Shown: in pieces, positions 1-5,733 of the stretch
How the letters are laid out: the number at the start of each line of letters is the position of its first letter
How positions within the stretch are numbered: the first letter of the stretch is position 1
Source: Alphaproteobacteria bacterium
GTDB lineage: Bacteria; Pseudomonadota; Alphaproteobacteria; SMXP01
Assembly: GCA_021774995.1 (NCBI GenBank)
Contig: JAJFIM010000085.1
Span: 1 to 7,906, forward strand
DNA: 7,906 nucleotides
Reading direction: 5' to 3'
Translations under genes and position numbers: made by a program
The notes under the pieces: generated by a model
The model's database searches: none
Told to the model about the DNA's origin: nothing
Seen by the model: the letters and a program-made list of their open reading frames with translations, nothing else

Positions 1-250
1 GCGCATTCGGGTTCAGCGCGGCAAACCGTTCATCGCGGTCCGCAATATTGCCCGCAGCTTCCATAGAGTTGCGGGCGTCATCTTGGCCTTCCGTTGCTTT
101 TGCCAGACACGCGCATCTCTGCGCCACCACCGAAGCGTCAACGCCTTTAGGTATGGAAGCCAGACACCAATCCGTAAATTCGTCCGCAAACGCCGCTCCT
201 GAAAACGCCATCAACCCAACAACAGTACCGATCATGACTTTGCCCAGCAT
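1..250 (-). CDS. Small exported cysteine-containing protein, 5' part only
   Basis: I do not recognise this gene. The reading frame starts at an ATG at 250 and stays open to the left edge, giving the first 83 residues with no stop, so the C-terminus is missing. Residues 1-22 form a convincing Sec signal peptide: a short start with Lys4, a hydrophobic core (MIGTVVGLMAF) and an AxA-type cleavage site ending SGAAFA, before mature DEFTDWC. The mature part has Cys29 and a Cys46-Ala-Cys48 pair, which could form a disulfide in the periplasm or bind a metal or haem; there is no CxxCH haem motif in the visible part. A GGAGA Shine-Dalgarno at 256-260 lies 5 bases before the ATG and supports this start. 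The gene is 127 bases downstream of the hydrolase gene and probably has its own promoter. Being a real exported protein is fairly sure; its function is unknown. Confidence 0.72.
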   Translation of the reverse strand, partial: MLGKVMIGTVVGLMAFSGAAFADEFTDWCLASIPKGVDASVVAQRCACLAKATEGQDDARNSMEAAGNIADRDERFAALNPNA

Positions 251-269
251 GTGATTCTCCATTTTCTAG

Positions 270-298
270 CGTTTGAGCATGCGCGCCGCATGCAAACG
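270..298 (-). promoter_or_regulatory. Strong hairpin in the leader of the exported-protein gene
   Basis: A near-perfect inverted repeat. GCATGCG (277-283) and CGCATGC (287-293) are separated by 3 bases, and the stem is extended by CGTTT (270-274) pairing with AAACG (294-298) across a 2-base bulge. On the minus strand it ends 10 bases before the Shine-Dalgarno of the exported-protein gene. It is not followed by a T run on either strand, so it does not look like a simple intrinsic terminator. It could be an mRNA leader structure or a protein-binding palindrome; nothing visible decides between these. Confidence 0.4.
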
Positions 299-334
299 GC
301 ATTTGCTATGATATGATCTGTAAAATAGCCGTTT
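294..334. repeat. Inverted repeat AAACGGC ... GCCGTTT in the gap
   Basis: AAACGGC at 294-300 is matched by GCCGTTT at 328-334, with 27 bases between. Inside it, GCTAT (305-309) also pairs with ATAGC (325-329). The left arm shares bases with the adjoining hairpin at 270-298, so the two structures are mutually exclusive in RNA. On the plus strand the right arm runs into TTTTT, but no plus-strand gene lies upstream to terminate. A role as an operator or alternative leader fold is possible but unproven. Confidence 0.35.
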
Positions 335-350
335 TTAATTGCAAGTGCAA
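322..350 (-). promoter_or_regulatory. Possible sigma-70-like promoter for the exported-protein gene
   Basis: Read on the minus strand, TTGCAC (350-345), a 17-base spacer and TATTTT (327-322) form a weak -35/-10 pair. It would start transcription near 315 and give a leader of about 65 bases that includes the hairpin at 270-298. The match is only partial (4 of 6 in the -10 box), so this is a suggestion. It fits the idea that the exported-protein gene is not simply the tail of the hydrolase operon. Confidence 0.22.
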
Positions 351-377
351 CTAAATTCAAGGGCGCGCCTTATCGCC

Positions 378-1091
378 TTAAAGCCTAAGAAGAATTTGAG
401 CCAGCTCCTCGGGCCGCGACAGCATGGGAGAATGCGCGGCGTCCAGTGTAACAACTGTGTCGCAGGGCGATTCCCGCACCATCGCCTTTTGGATCTGAGG
501 ATCGAGCGCCCGGTCTTGCGCGCAGACGACATAGGCGCGCGGAATCTTCCCAAATCGGTTTTCGGTTAAGGAAACCGGCTCGCCCGGCGGCGCCATATCT
601 TCCGGAACAGACAAGAGTCCCCCCAGGACCGCATCCGCCGCCGGCGCGTCATGACAAAACGCCGCGCCAAATTTGTCTGCTTTCAACGTCGCATATTTAC
701 GGTCGTCAGACCACGTTACGTTTTCATAGAGCGCGCTTTTCGCGCCCGGTTTGGAGAAACTCCGCACGCTCTGCCCGTCTTTAGGAAGAAACGCCGCGAC
801 ATAAACAAGTTTAGCGACCCGCATTGCCCGCATTTCAGCGGCTTGGGAAATCACGGCGCCGCCCATGCTGTGGCCGACAAGTGTGACCTGCCCGTCTTCC
901 CGGTCGATGAGATCGCACACGCTCGCCGCATAAGACTTCAGCGAACATTCCTCCCCGCTTCCCGCACGGTGGCCGTGACCGGGAAGATCGCGCGCAATGA
1001 CCCGGCGGCCCGCTTGTTCAAGCAGCGGAATTATTTTGTACCAGGACCACGCGCCGTGAAAGGCGCCATGCACCAGGATGATCGTGCTCAT
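378..1091 (-). CDS. Alpha/beta hydrolase, methylesterase/hydroxynitrile-lyase-like
   Basis: A 237-residue cytoplasmic alpha/beta hydrolase, complete and of normal length for a single-domain member. It starts with the strand-plus-oxyanion motif ILVHGAFHGAWSWY (residues 5-18), then RDLPGHG (34-40). The nucleophile elbow is GHSMGG with Ser75; the likely acid is Asp193 in CAQDRALDP and the likely base His220 in DAAHSPML. The opening motif, the C-terminal layout (acid, then AHSPMLSRPEEL) and the length resemble plant salicylate methylesterase (SABP2) and hydroxynitrile lyases. The family mostly cleaves small esters; some members act on C-C bonds or cyanohydrins. No signal peptide is seen. A GGGAGG-rich ribosome site lies just before the ATG at 1091. 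It follows the UbiD-like gene by 36 bases on the same strand, so the two are probably co-transcribed. Its job in the pathway, for instance opening an ester or lactone of the substrate, is inference. Confidence 0.88.
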   Translation of the reverse strand: MSTIILVHGAFHGAWSWYKIIPLLEQAGRRVIARDLPGHGHRAGSGEECSLKSYAASVCDLIDREDGQVTLVGHSMGGAVISQAAEMRAMRVAKLVYVAAFLPKDGQSVRSFSKPGAKSALYENVTWSDDRKYATLKADKFGAAFCHDAPAADAVLGGLLSVPEDMAPPGEPVSLTENRFGKIPRAYVVCAQDRALDPQIQKAMVRESPCDTVVTLDAAHSPMLSRPEELAQILLRL

Positions 1092-1127
1092 CTGCCCTCC
1101 CTCCCCGTCACTGTTAAGAGGCGGCGT

Positions 1128-2645
1128 TTATTGCGCGGCAAGCGCTTTCGACCACATCTCATCGATCCGGCTTTCCACCTCCGCGTCCGGCATCACACGC
1201 TCCATCACATTCAACCCGAGCGGCACCGTGCAATCGACGCCCATAAAAGTGCGCGTGTTCAAAGGAATTTCCGCATGGCCGTCATAAGGCCCAAGTTTTG
1301 CAGGCATTCCCATTTTGCCTTGCGCCAGGGGATCAATGTTCATGCCGAGCGCGTTTGGCACGATTAAAAGATCACGGTCCGCCATAAAGCGATGCGCCAG
1401 CGCCCAGTCGCGTTCATGGGGGTCTCGAATATCGATATCTTCGTCATAGATGAAGACATGTTTGCAAAATCCCTGAAGCGCCGTATAGGCCCGCATCATA
1501 GCGAGTTTTGTTTCGCCAATGCGTTTCTTGTCGATTGAAACATGAACGGTAAAACCGCAGCCTGCGGACGGATCGACATAGACGTCAACCACGTTCGGCA
1601 GAACGGCTTTCAAATCATTGTACACGCGCACGCCGCGAAAGAACGCGGCAATGTTATTCGTCTCATTCAGCGGCCGCCCGATATGCACATGCTGAAAGAT
1701 CGGCTTGGCGCGCATCGTAATGGCGGTGACTTCAAACGCCGGTCTGCGCCGCGCGTCATCGTAGAACCCGTTAAAGGATGCAAACCGGCCTTGCTTGGCC
1801 CATTTAAACGGATGGTAGACCCCCTCAATAACGATCTCCGCATCCGCCGGCACGTCGACGTCTATGGTTTCGCATTTCACCATTTTGACGGGTTCGCCCT
1901 TGAGCCCGCCAATGGTGGCAAAGTCATTATTATTATAGGGAAGCGCGGAATTGGCGCCTGCCAGAATGAATTCCGGACTGACGCCGATAACAAAAGCGGT
2001 GGGAAAGGGGCGCCCTTTTTCCGGCTCCCAATTTGATGATGGATCGTCTATTTTCGCGCCCCACGCCTCTTCCATTGAGCGCGCGTCGCCCGTACCCCGG
2101 AAAATCCACACAGAACCGCCTTGGCGATCCGTGATCTCAAAACGATGATAGGATACATTGCGCCCTTCCTCTGAGGGTTTGCTAAAAGCCGGCGTGCAGA
2201 TAAACCGCCCTTCCAAAAATGCTTTCGTCTTGGTCCCGTCTTTCGGGTTCATGCGCAGGATCGGCAAGCGCGTCAAATCGGCCTCTTTGCCTGTCCAGAT
2301 AATCTCCTTACACGGCGCATCCTGACGATCGACATATTCAGGTGGAATACCGCCCGACATGAGTACCTGTTTGATTTTATCACCGGCGCGCGCGACCGCT
2401 GACTGAACCGGTACGTCAAAAGCTTCGGCAATCCGCCGATATGTCGACCCGATCGTATTGGCGAAAACCGGTATGTCGAAGCCTTTAGGATTTTCGAACA
2501 ATAACCCCTTGTCGATATGCGCGTAATCGGCGCGGGCGATGAAGGCGCCGATTTCATCGAGCGTATCTATCTCTTGCTTGATGCGCCAGAGCTGACCGCT
2601 CTCCTCAAGGTCGTCAATAAATCCACGAAATCCGGTATCCGCCAT
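1128..2645 (-). CDS. UbiD-family prFMN decarboxylase-like protein with altered active site
   Basis: A 505-residue UbiD-family protein of full length. Family features are the N-terminal FRGFIDDLEESGQL, the central NVSYHR (163-168), GEPVKMVKC (250-258), VPADAEIVIEG (265-275) and HIGRPLNETNN (321-331). UbiD enzymes use prenylated FMN and a metal to (de)carboxylate aromatic or unsaturated acids in the cytoplasm. By hand alignment to remembered E. coli UbiD and fungal Fdc1, Asn163 and Arg168 are kept. The metal Glu is Asp241, no His occurs between residues 168 and 241 where a metal ligand is expected, and the catalytic pair (E. coli Glu285/Asp290; Fdc1 Glu277/Glu282) is Gln285 and Ser290. It may thus be a divergent subfamily with other chemistry, or a non-classical catalyst. 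The start is ATG 2645, because AAGGAG sits 6 bases upstream; the in-frame GTG at 2660 would put that site inside the gene. The cofactor-making ubiX-like gene lies in the divergent operon. Confidence 0.9.
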   Translation of the reverse strand: MADTGFRGFIDDLEESGQLWRIKQEIDTLDEIGAFIARADYAHIDKGLLFENPKGFDIPVFANTIGSTYRRIAEAFDVPVQSAVARAGDKIKQVLMSGGIPPEYVDRQDAPCKEIIWTGKEADLTRLPILRMNPKDGTKTKAFLEGRFICTPAFSKPSEEGRNVSYHRFEITDRQGGSVWIFRGTGDARSMEEAWGAKIDDPSSNWEPEKGRPFPTAFVIGVSPEFILAGANSALPYNNNDFATIGGLKGEPVKMVKCETIDVDVPADAEIVIEGVYHPFKWAKQGRFASFNGFYDDARRRPAFEVTAITMRAKPIFQHVHIGRPLNETNNIAAFFRGVRVYNDLKAVLPNVVDVYVDPSAGCGFTVHVSIDKKRIGETKLAMMRAYTALQGFCKHVFIYDEDIDIRDPHERDWALAHRFMADRDLLIVPNALGMNIDPLAQGKMGMPAKLGPYDGHAEIPLNTRTFMGVDCTVPLGLNVMERVMPDAEVESRIDEMWSKALAAQ

Positions 2646-2651
2646 GAGCCA

Positions 2652-2657
2652 CTCCTT
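2652..2657 (-). promoter_or_regulatory. Shine-Dalgarno AAGGAG fixing the start of the UbiD-like gene
   Basis: On the minus strand AAGGAG is followed by 6 bases and then ATG at 2645. An earlier in-frame GTG at 2660 immediately precedes this site, so its codons would be the ribosome site itself (GTG AAG GAG). This argues for the ATG at 2645. Confidence 0.75.
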
Positions 2658-2723
2658 CACATCACCGCACGCGCACCGCCAAAAGACGGTGAGGGGTTTT
2701 CAGCATTAAGATGCAGTTGCAAC

Positions 2724-2747
2724 AAACTGTACCGCATGTTACAGTTT
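2724..2747. promoter_or_regulatory. Candidate TetR operator in the divergent control region
   Basis: AAACTGTA (2724-2731) and TACAGTTT (2740-2747) form a perfect 8-base inverted repeat with an 8-base spacer, 24 bases in all. An additional CAGTT half site lies at 2714-2718, facing the AACTG at 2725-2729, and GTTGCAAC (2716-2723) is itself palindromic. The site sits between the divergent UbiD-like and TetR genes and overlaps the candidate promoter boxes for both. The length and symmetry suit a TetR dimer pair. Binding by the adjacent TetR protein is inferred from position. Confidence 0.6.
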
Positions 2748-2754
2748 TGAGCAA
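2726..2754 (-). promoter_or_regulatory. Possible promoter for the UbiD-like/hydrolase unit
   Basis: On the minus strand TTGCTC (2754-2749), a 17-base spacer and TACAGT (2731-2726) give a weak -35/-10 pair (3 and 4 matches of 6). The operator palindrome fills the spacer and -10, which would let a bound repressor block RNA polymerase. Transcription would begin near 2719, leaving a leader of about 75 bases. That leader contains a small CACCG/CGGTG stem (2674-2678 and 2687-2691). Confidence 0.3.
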
Positions 2755-2775
2755 GCCGGGTCCGACCCATTTTAT
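2747..2775 (+). promoter_or_regulatory. Possible promoter for the TetR-UbiX-ThDP unit
   Basis: TTGAGC (2747-2752), a 17-base spacer and TTTTAT (2770-2775) match the sigma-70 consensus at 4 of 6 bases each. The -35 box touches the right arm of the operator palindrome, consistent with autoregulation. The start of transcription would be near 2782, just before the AAGGA ribosome site at 2785-2789. Confidence 0.38.
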
Positions 2776-2784
2776 GTCTGCCGC

Positions 2785-2789
2785 AAGGA
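2785..2789 (+). promoter_or_regulatory. Shine-Dalgarno AAGGA for the TetR gene
   Basis: AAGGA is followed by 6 bases and then ATG at 2796. A TTG directly before that ATG is also in frame, but the spacing and the stronger codon favour the ATG. Confidence 0.65.
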
Positions 2790-2795
2790 CGTTTG

Positions 2796-3452
2796 ATGTA
2801 TAGCAAGAAGCCAAATCCGAACCAGACAACGGTAAGCAAGCGTGAAACCATTCTGGATGCCGCCGCCGAATTGTTCTTGAAGGAAGGCTATGGCGCGGCC
2901 AGCATCAACAAACTGATTGATCGCATAGGCGGCTCCAAAGCGACCGTTTATGGATATTTTTACAGCAAAGAACGCCTCTTTGAATCGATTGTTGAGAGCA
3001 TTGTTGAAGAGATTCCTGACTTTATTAACGGCGCGCAATTGATGGATCTGGAACTGCGCGAAGGATTGATGGCCGCCAGCCAACGCCTGCTCAAAATTGC
3101 CACGTCCCCGCGCCATCTGGCTCTCGCCCGCATCGTCATTGCAGAAACGGACCGCTTTCCGGAAATTGGGAAGATTTATTATGAACGCGCCCCGCAACAT
3201 ATTTGCGAGGTTTTGACTGCGTTTATTCAGCAGTGCGCGATGCGGGGCGGGTTTGAAATTGCCCATCCACGCGAAACAGTGGAAAGTTTTACAGGCATGG
3301 TCTTGCACCATCAACTTTTTCGCCAGCTTTGTGTAAACCCGACCCCTCCGACAGATAGGGAAATTCACCAACTTGCCGCGCGCAATACCAATATGTTACT
3401 TGCTATGTTGTCGATTAAAAGCAATGCGGGCAAGGATCCAAAACGAAAATGA
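2796..3452 (+). CDS. TetR/AcrR-family transcriptional regulator (AefR-like C-domain)
   Basis: A 218-residue TetR-type repressor. The N-terminal DNA-binding domain spans roughly residues 15-62. RETILDAAAELFLKEGY forms the first helix, INKLIDRIGG the second, and SKATVYGYFYSKERLF the recognition helix and the following conserved segment. The C-terminal ligand domain has ALARIVIAETDRFPEIGKIYYE, typical of the AefR-like TetR C-domain. It is the first gene of the plus-strand unit and faces the UbiD-like gene. A 24-base palindrome in the shared 150-base control region is the likely binding site, so it probably represses both units and itself until a pathway ligand binds; that is inference. Its stop overlaps the ubiX-like start (ATGA, 3449-3452), which couples their translation. 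The start is ATG 2796, supported by AAGGA at 2785; the in-frame TTG at 2793 is the alternative. The ligand is unknown. Confidence 0.92.
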   Translation: MYSKKPNPNQTTVSKRETILDAAAELFLKEGYGAASINKLIDRIGGSKATVYGYFYSKERLFESIVESIVEEIPDFINGAQLMDLELREGLMAASQRLLKIATSPRHLALARIVIAETDRFPEIGKIYYERAPQHICEVLTAFIQQCAMRGGFEIAHPRETVESFTGMVLHHQLFRQLCVNPTPPTDREIHQLAARNTNMLLAMLSIKSNAGKDPKRK

Positions 3453-4033
3453 AGAAGATCATTATAGGCATTGGCGGCGCCAGCGGCGTGATTTACGGCG
3501 TTCGTCTGCTGGAAAAACTGCGCGAGGCGGGGGGCGTCGAAACGCATTTGGTGATGAGCCAAACGGCGCAAATGAATTTAAGCTTTGAGACGGATTGGAA
3601 ACCGGCGGATGTGCGCGCATTGGCGAATATCAACTACAATGTTTCAGATGTTGCAGCGGCCATCGCCAGCGGCTCTTTTAAGACTGACGGCATGGTCGTG
3701 GCTGCCTGTTCCATGAAAACCCTCTCCGGCATTGTGAACTCCTATGCCGATAATCTTTTAATACGCGCGGCTGACGTTTGCCTGAAAGACCGCCGCATGC
3801 TTATCCTGATGCCGCGTGAAACGCCGCTTCATGCAGGGCATTGCAAACTTTTTTACGAAGCGAGCATGCTCGGCGCCATTATCGCGCCGCCAATGCCCGC
3901 ACTTTATTCACGCCCTGAATCTGTTGATGACATCATTGATCACTCAGTGGGGCGCATCCTTGACCTATTGGATGTGAAAAGTGATTTTGTGAAACGCTGG
4001 CAAGGCCCAGGCCCCGCAAACAATAAGGAATAA
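3449..4033 (+). CDS. ubiX: UbiX-family flavin prenyltransferase
   Basis: A 194-residue UbiX/Pad1-type enzyme, normal length. It joins a dimethylallyl group to reduced FMN to make prenylated FMN, the cofactor of UbiD enzymes, in the cytoplasm. Visible family signatures are GGASGVIYG (9-17, flavin phosphate loop), ACSMKTLSGI (86-95), YADNLLIRAADVCLKDRR (99-116), MPRETPL (121-127, with the conserved Arg123-Glu124) and PPMPALY (147-153, Tyr153). Arg169 in HSVGRILDLL matches the late conserved Arg. The conserved residues I can recognise are intact, so it should be active. Its start overlaps the TetR stop by 4 bases and there is no strong ribosome site, so translation is probably coupled. It most likely serves the UbiD-like protein encoded divergently. 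A separate housekeeping ubiX for ubiquinone may exist elsewhere; the gene symbol denotes the family, not a ubiquinone role. Confidence 0.92.
   Translation: MKKIIIGIGGASGVIYGVRLLEKLREAGGVETHLVMSQTAQMNLSFETDWKPADVRALANINYNVSDVAAAIASGSFKTDGMVVAACSMKTLSGIVNSYADNLLIRAADVCLKDRRMLILMPRETPLHAGHCKLFYEASMLGAIIAPPMPALYSRPESVDDIIDHSVGRILDLLDVKSDFVKRWQGPGPANNKE
4025..4030 (+). promoter_or_regulatory. Shine-Dalgarno of the ThDP enzyme inside the end of ubiX
   Basis: AAGGAA covers the last two sense codons of the ubiX-like gene and lies 7 bases before ATG 4038. Only 4 bases separate the ubiX stop from that start, so the two genes are almost certainly on one message. Confidence 0.65.
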
Positions 4034-4037
4034 GTAT

Positions 4038-5729
4038 ATGTCCGTAACCGCTGCACAGCTTTATCTTGAAGCGTTGAAAGCCGGCGGCGTTGATTACGTT
4101 TTCACGAATGCCGGAACAGATTTTGCGCCCATTTTAGAGGCGCTCCTTGGCCAGCGGCAAGCGGCGCAAACATTCCCCGAATTTATCATATGCCCGCATG
4201 AAAATATGGCGATCGCCATGGCGCAAGGGTTTTACATGGTCACCGGCAGGCCGCAAGCCGCGATGGTGCATGTCAATGTCGGCGTGGCGAATGCGATGTG
4301 CGGACTTCTCAACGCGGCCCGCGACAATATCCCAATTCTCTTTGCTTCCGGCCGCACGCCGCTGACCGAGCAAGGTCATCTGGGATCGCGCGATAACTTC
4401 ATTCATTGGGGCCAGGAGATGTTCGATCAGGCTTCCATGATCCGGGAAGTCGTCAAATGGGATTATGAACTGCGCAAACCTGAGCAAACCAGTACCGCCG
4501 TTGCCCGCGCGCTGAGCATTGCGAAGTCTGAACCGTGCGGGCCTGTTTATCTCAGCCTGCCGCGTGAATTGCTAGCCGAAACAATAAATCCGAAAATCAC
4601 GCACGCGCCGGAGCTAAGTAACGCAAGCGCGCCCTATCCTTCCCCTGACTCAATCGACGCTGCGGCAACATTGATTGCAGCCGCCAAATCGCCCCTTATC
4701 ATCACATCGCGGGCGGGCCGCACTGCAGAAGGTGTTCACGCCTTGTCCCGGTTTGCTGATAAGTTCGCCATTCCCGTTGTGGAGTTTGCCGCAGATTATA
4801 TGTGCCTTGCCTCAGATCACCCCATGCATGCGGGGTTTTCACCGGCGCCATATCTTCAAGACGCTGACGTGATTATCGTGGCGGATGCCCCGGTGCCCTG
4901 GCACCCGGCACATTTCAAACCACAAGAGGATTGCCCCGTCATTCAGATGGGGACGGACCCTCTTTGCGAGCAGCTTCCCTTCAGGGGCTTTCGGTCCGAC
5001 ATCGCCATCCGCGCGGACATCCCCATTATTTTTGAAACACTGGAACACGCTCTTCGCGAACATGAACAGCTTAATCATTCCCAGATTGAAGCGCGCCGCA
5101 GCGAGATCGCGCCCCAACTGGCCTCTCAGCGCAGTGCAAGGCTGCAAAAAGCCTCTCTACCGGGAGAGACGATTACCCATGAATATGCAAGCCATTGCCT
5201 CAATCAAGCGTTGGGACCCGATGGCGTACTCGTCAATGAGAGAGGCGCTTTGCGCGAGGCGATGACGCTCACACAGCCCGGCGCTTTTTTCGGGCCGACG
5301 ATCGCCGGGGGCCTTGGCGCCAGCATCGGCATCGCGCTGGGCATAAAACTCGCATCCCCCAACCGCATGGTCGCGGCGGCGCTGGGCGATGGGTCATGTA
5401 TTTTTAACAATCCCGTCGCCTGTCTCCAGGTTGCCGTCGCGCGAGGCCTGCCCCTTCTCATTGTCGTCTTCAATAATTGCGCGTGGCACTCGGTCAAAGC
5501 CTCAACCATGCGGGTCTATCCCGACGGCCTGACGGCGCACAGCGAGCATTCACCCCTCACCTCTCTGGCGCCCTCGCCAGATTACGCCGGGATCGCGCGC
5601 GCATGCGGGGCGCAAGGGGTCCGCGTCAGTGATCCGGCTGCGTTAAAAGCGGCGCTGGGCGAAGCGGTAAACAGTGTGCAAGATCAAAAAAAGACCGTGC
5701 TCGTCGATGTCATCATCGAGCAATCTTAA
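4038..5729 (+). CDS. Thiamine-diphosphate-dependent enzyme (acetolactate synthase/decarboxylase-like)
   Basis: A 563-residue three-domain ThDP enzyme of full length. The N-terminal pyrimidine-binding domain (about 1-180) has NAGTDFAPILEAL (24-36) and HENMAIAMAQGF (54-65), with Glu55 as the cofactor-activating acid. The middle domain (about 200-340) has the usual Rossmann-like pattern. The C-terminal pyrophosphate domain carries the ThDP-Mg motif from GDG (450-452) to NN (479-480), then CAWHSVK. The family includes acetolactate synthases, benzoylformate decarboxylase, oxalyl-CoA decarboxylase and 2-hydroxyacyl-CoA lyases, which break or make the bond next to a carbonyl. The exact reaction cannot be assigned. 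It is unlikely to be the biosynthetic acetolactate synthase, because no regulatory-subunit gene follows and it sits in a TetR-ubiX operon. Pairing with a UbiD/UbiX system suggests a catabolic role on an aromatic or 2-oxo acid (inference). Cytoplasmic; no signal peptide. Confidence 0.88.
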   Translation: MSVTAAQLYLEALKAGGVDYVFTNAGTDFAPILEALLGQRQAAQTFPEFIICPHENMAIAMAQGFYMVTGRPQAAMVHVNVGVANAMCGLLNAARDNIPILFASGRTPLTEQGHLGSRDNFIHWGQEMFDQASMIREVVKWDYELRKPEQTSTAVARALSIAKSEPCGPVYLSLPRELLAETINPKITHAPELSNASAPYPSPDSIDAAATLIAAAKSPLIITSRAGRTAEGVHALSRFADKFAIPVVEFAADYMCLASDHPMHAGFSPAPYLQDADVIIVADAPVPWHPAHFKPQEDCPVIQMGTDPLCEQLPFRGFRSDIAIRADIPIIFETLEHALREHEQLNHSQIEARRSEIAPQLASQRSARLQKASLPGETITHEYASHCLNQALGPDGVLVNERGALREAMTLTQPGAFFGPTIAGGLGASIGIALGIKLASPNRMVAAALGDGSCIFNNPVACLQVAVARGLPLLIVVFNNCAWHSVKASTMRVYPDGLTAHSEHSPLTSLAPSPDYAGIARACGAQGVRVSDPAALKAALGEAVNSVQDQKKTVLVDVIIEQS

Positions 5730-5733
5730 ACAA

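Noticed and set aside
294..340. Intrinsic terminator on the plus strand (AAACGGC ... GCCGTTTTT)
   Set aside because: The loop is 27 bases and no plus-strand gene lies upstream. On the minus strand, where the hydrolase message would need it, there is no T run of useful length after the stem.
339..350. Small palindrome TTGCA-AG-TGCAA near the hydrolase stop, sharing AGTTGCA with the divergent control region
   Set aside because: The shared part is only 7 bases and the surrounding symmetry differs, so a second copy of the TetR operator cannot be supported.
651..1367. Long plus-strand open frame of 238 codons
   Set aside because: It lies antisense to the hydrolase and the UbiD-like gene, has no family features and is rich in Arg/His as expected from a shadow of GC-rich coding sequence.
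2646..2660. GTG start five codons upstream for the UbiD-like gene
   Set aside because: Those codons contain the AAGGAG ribosome site that is ideally spaced for the ATG at 2645.
2772..3371. Minus-strand open frame of 199 codons opposite the TetR gene
   Set aside because: The plus strand encodes a clear TetR protein over the same bases. The opposite frame shows no recognisable motif and would cross the control region.
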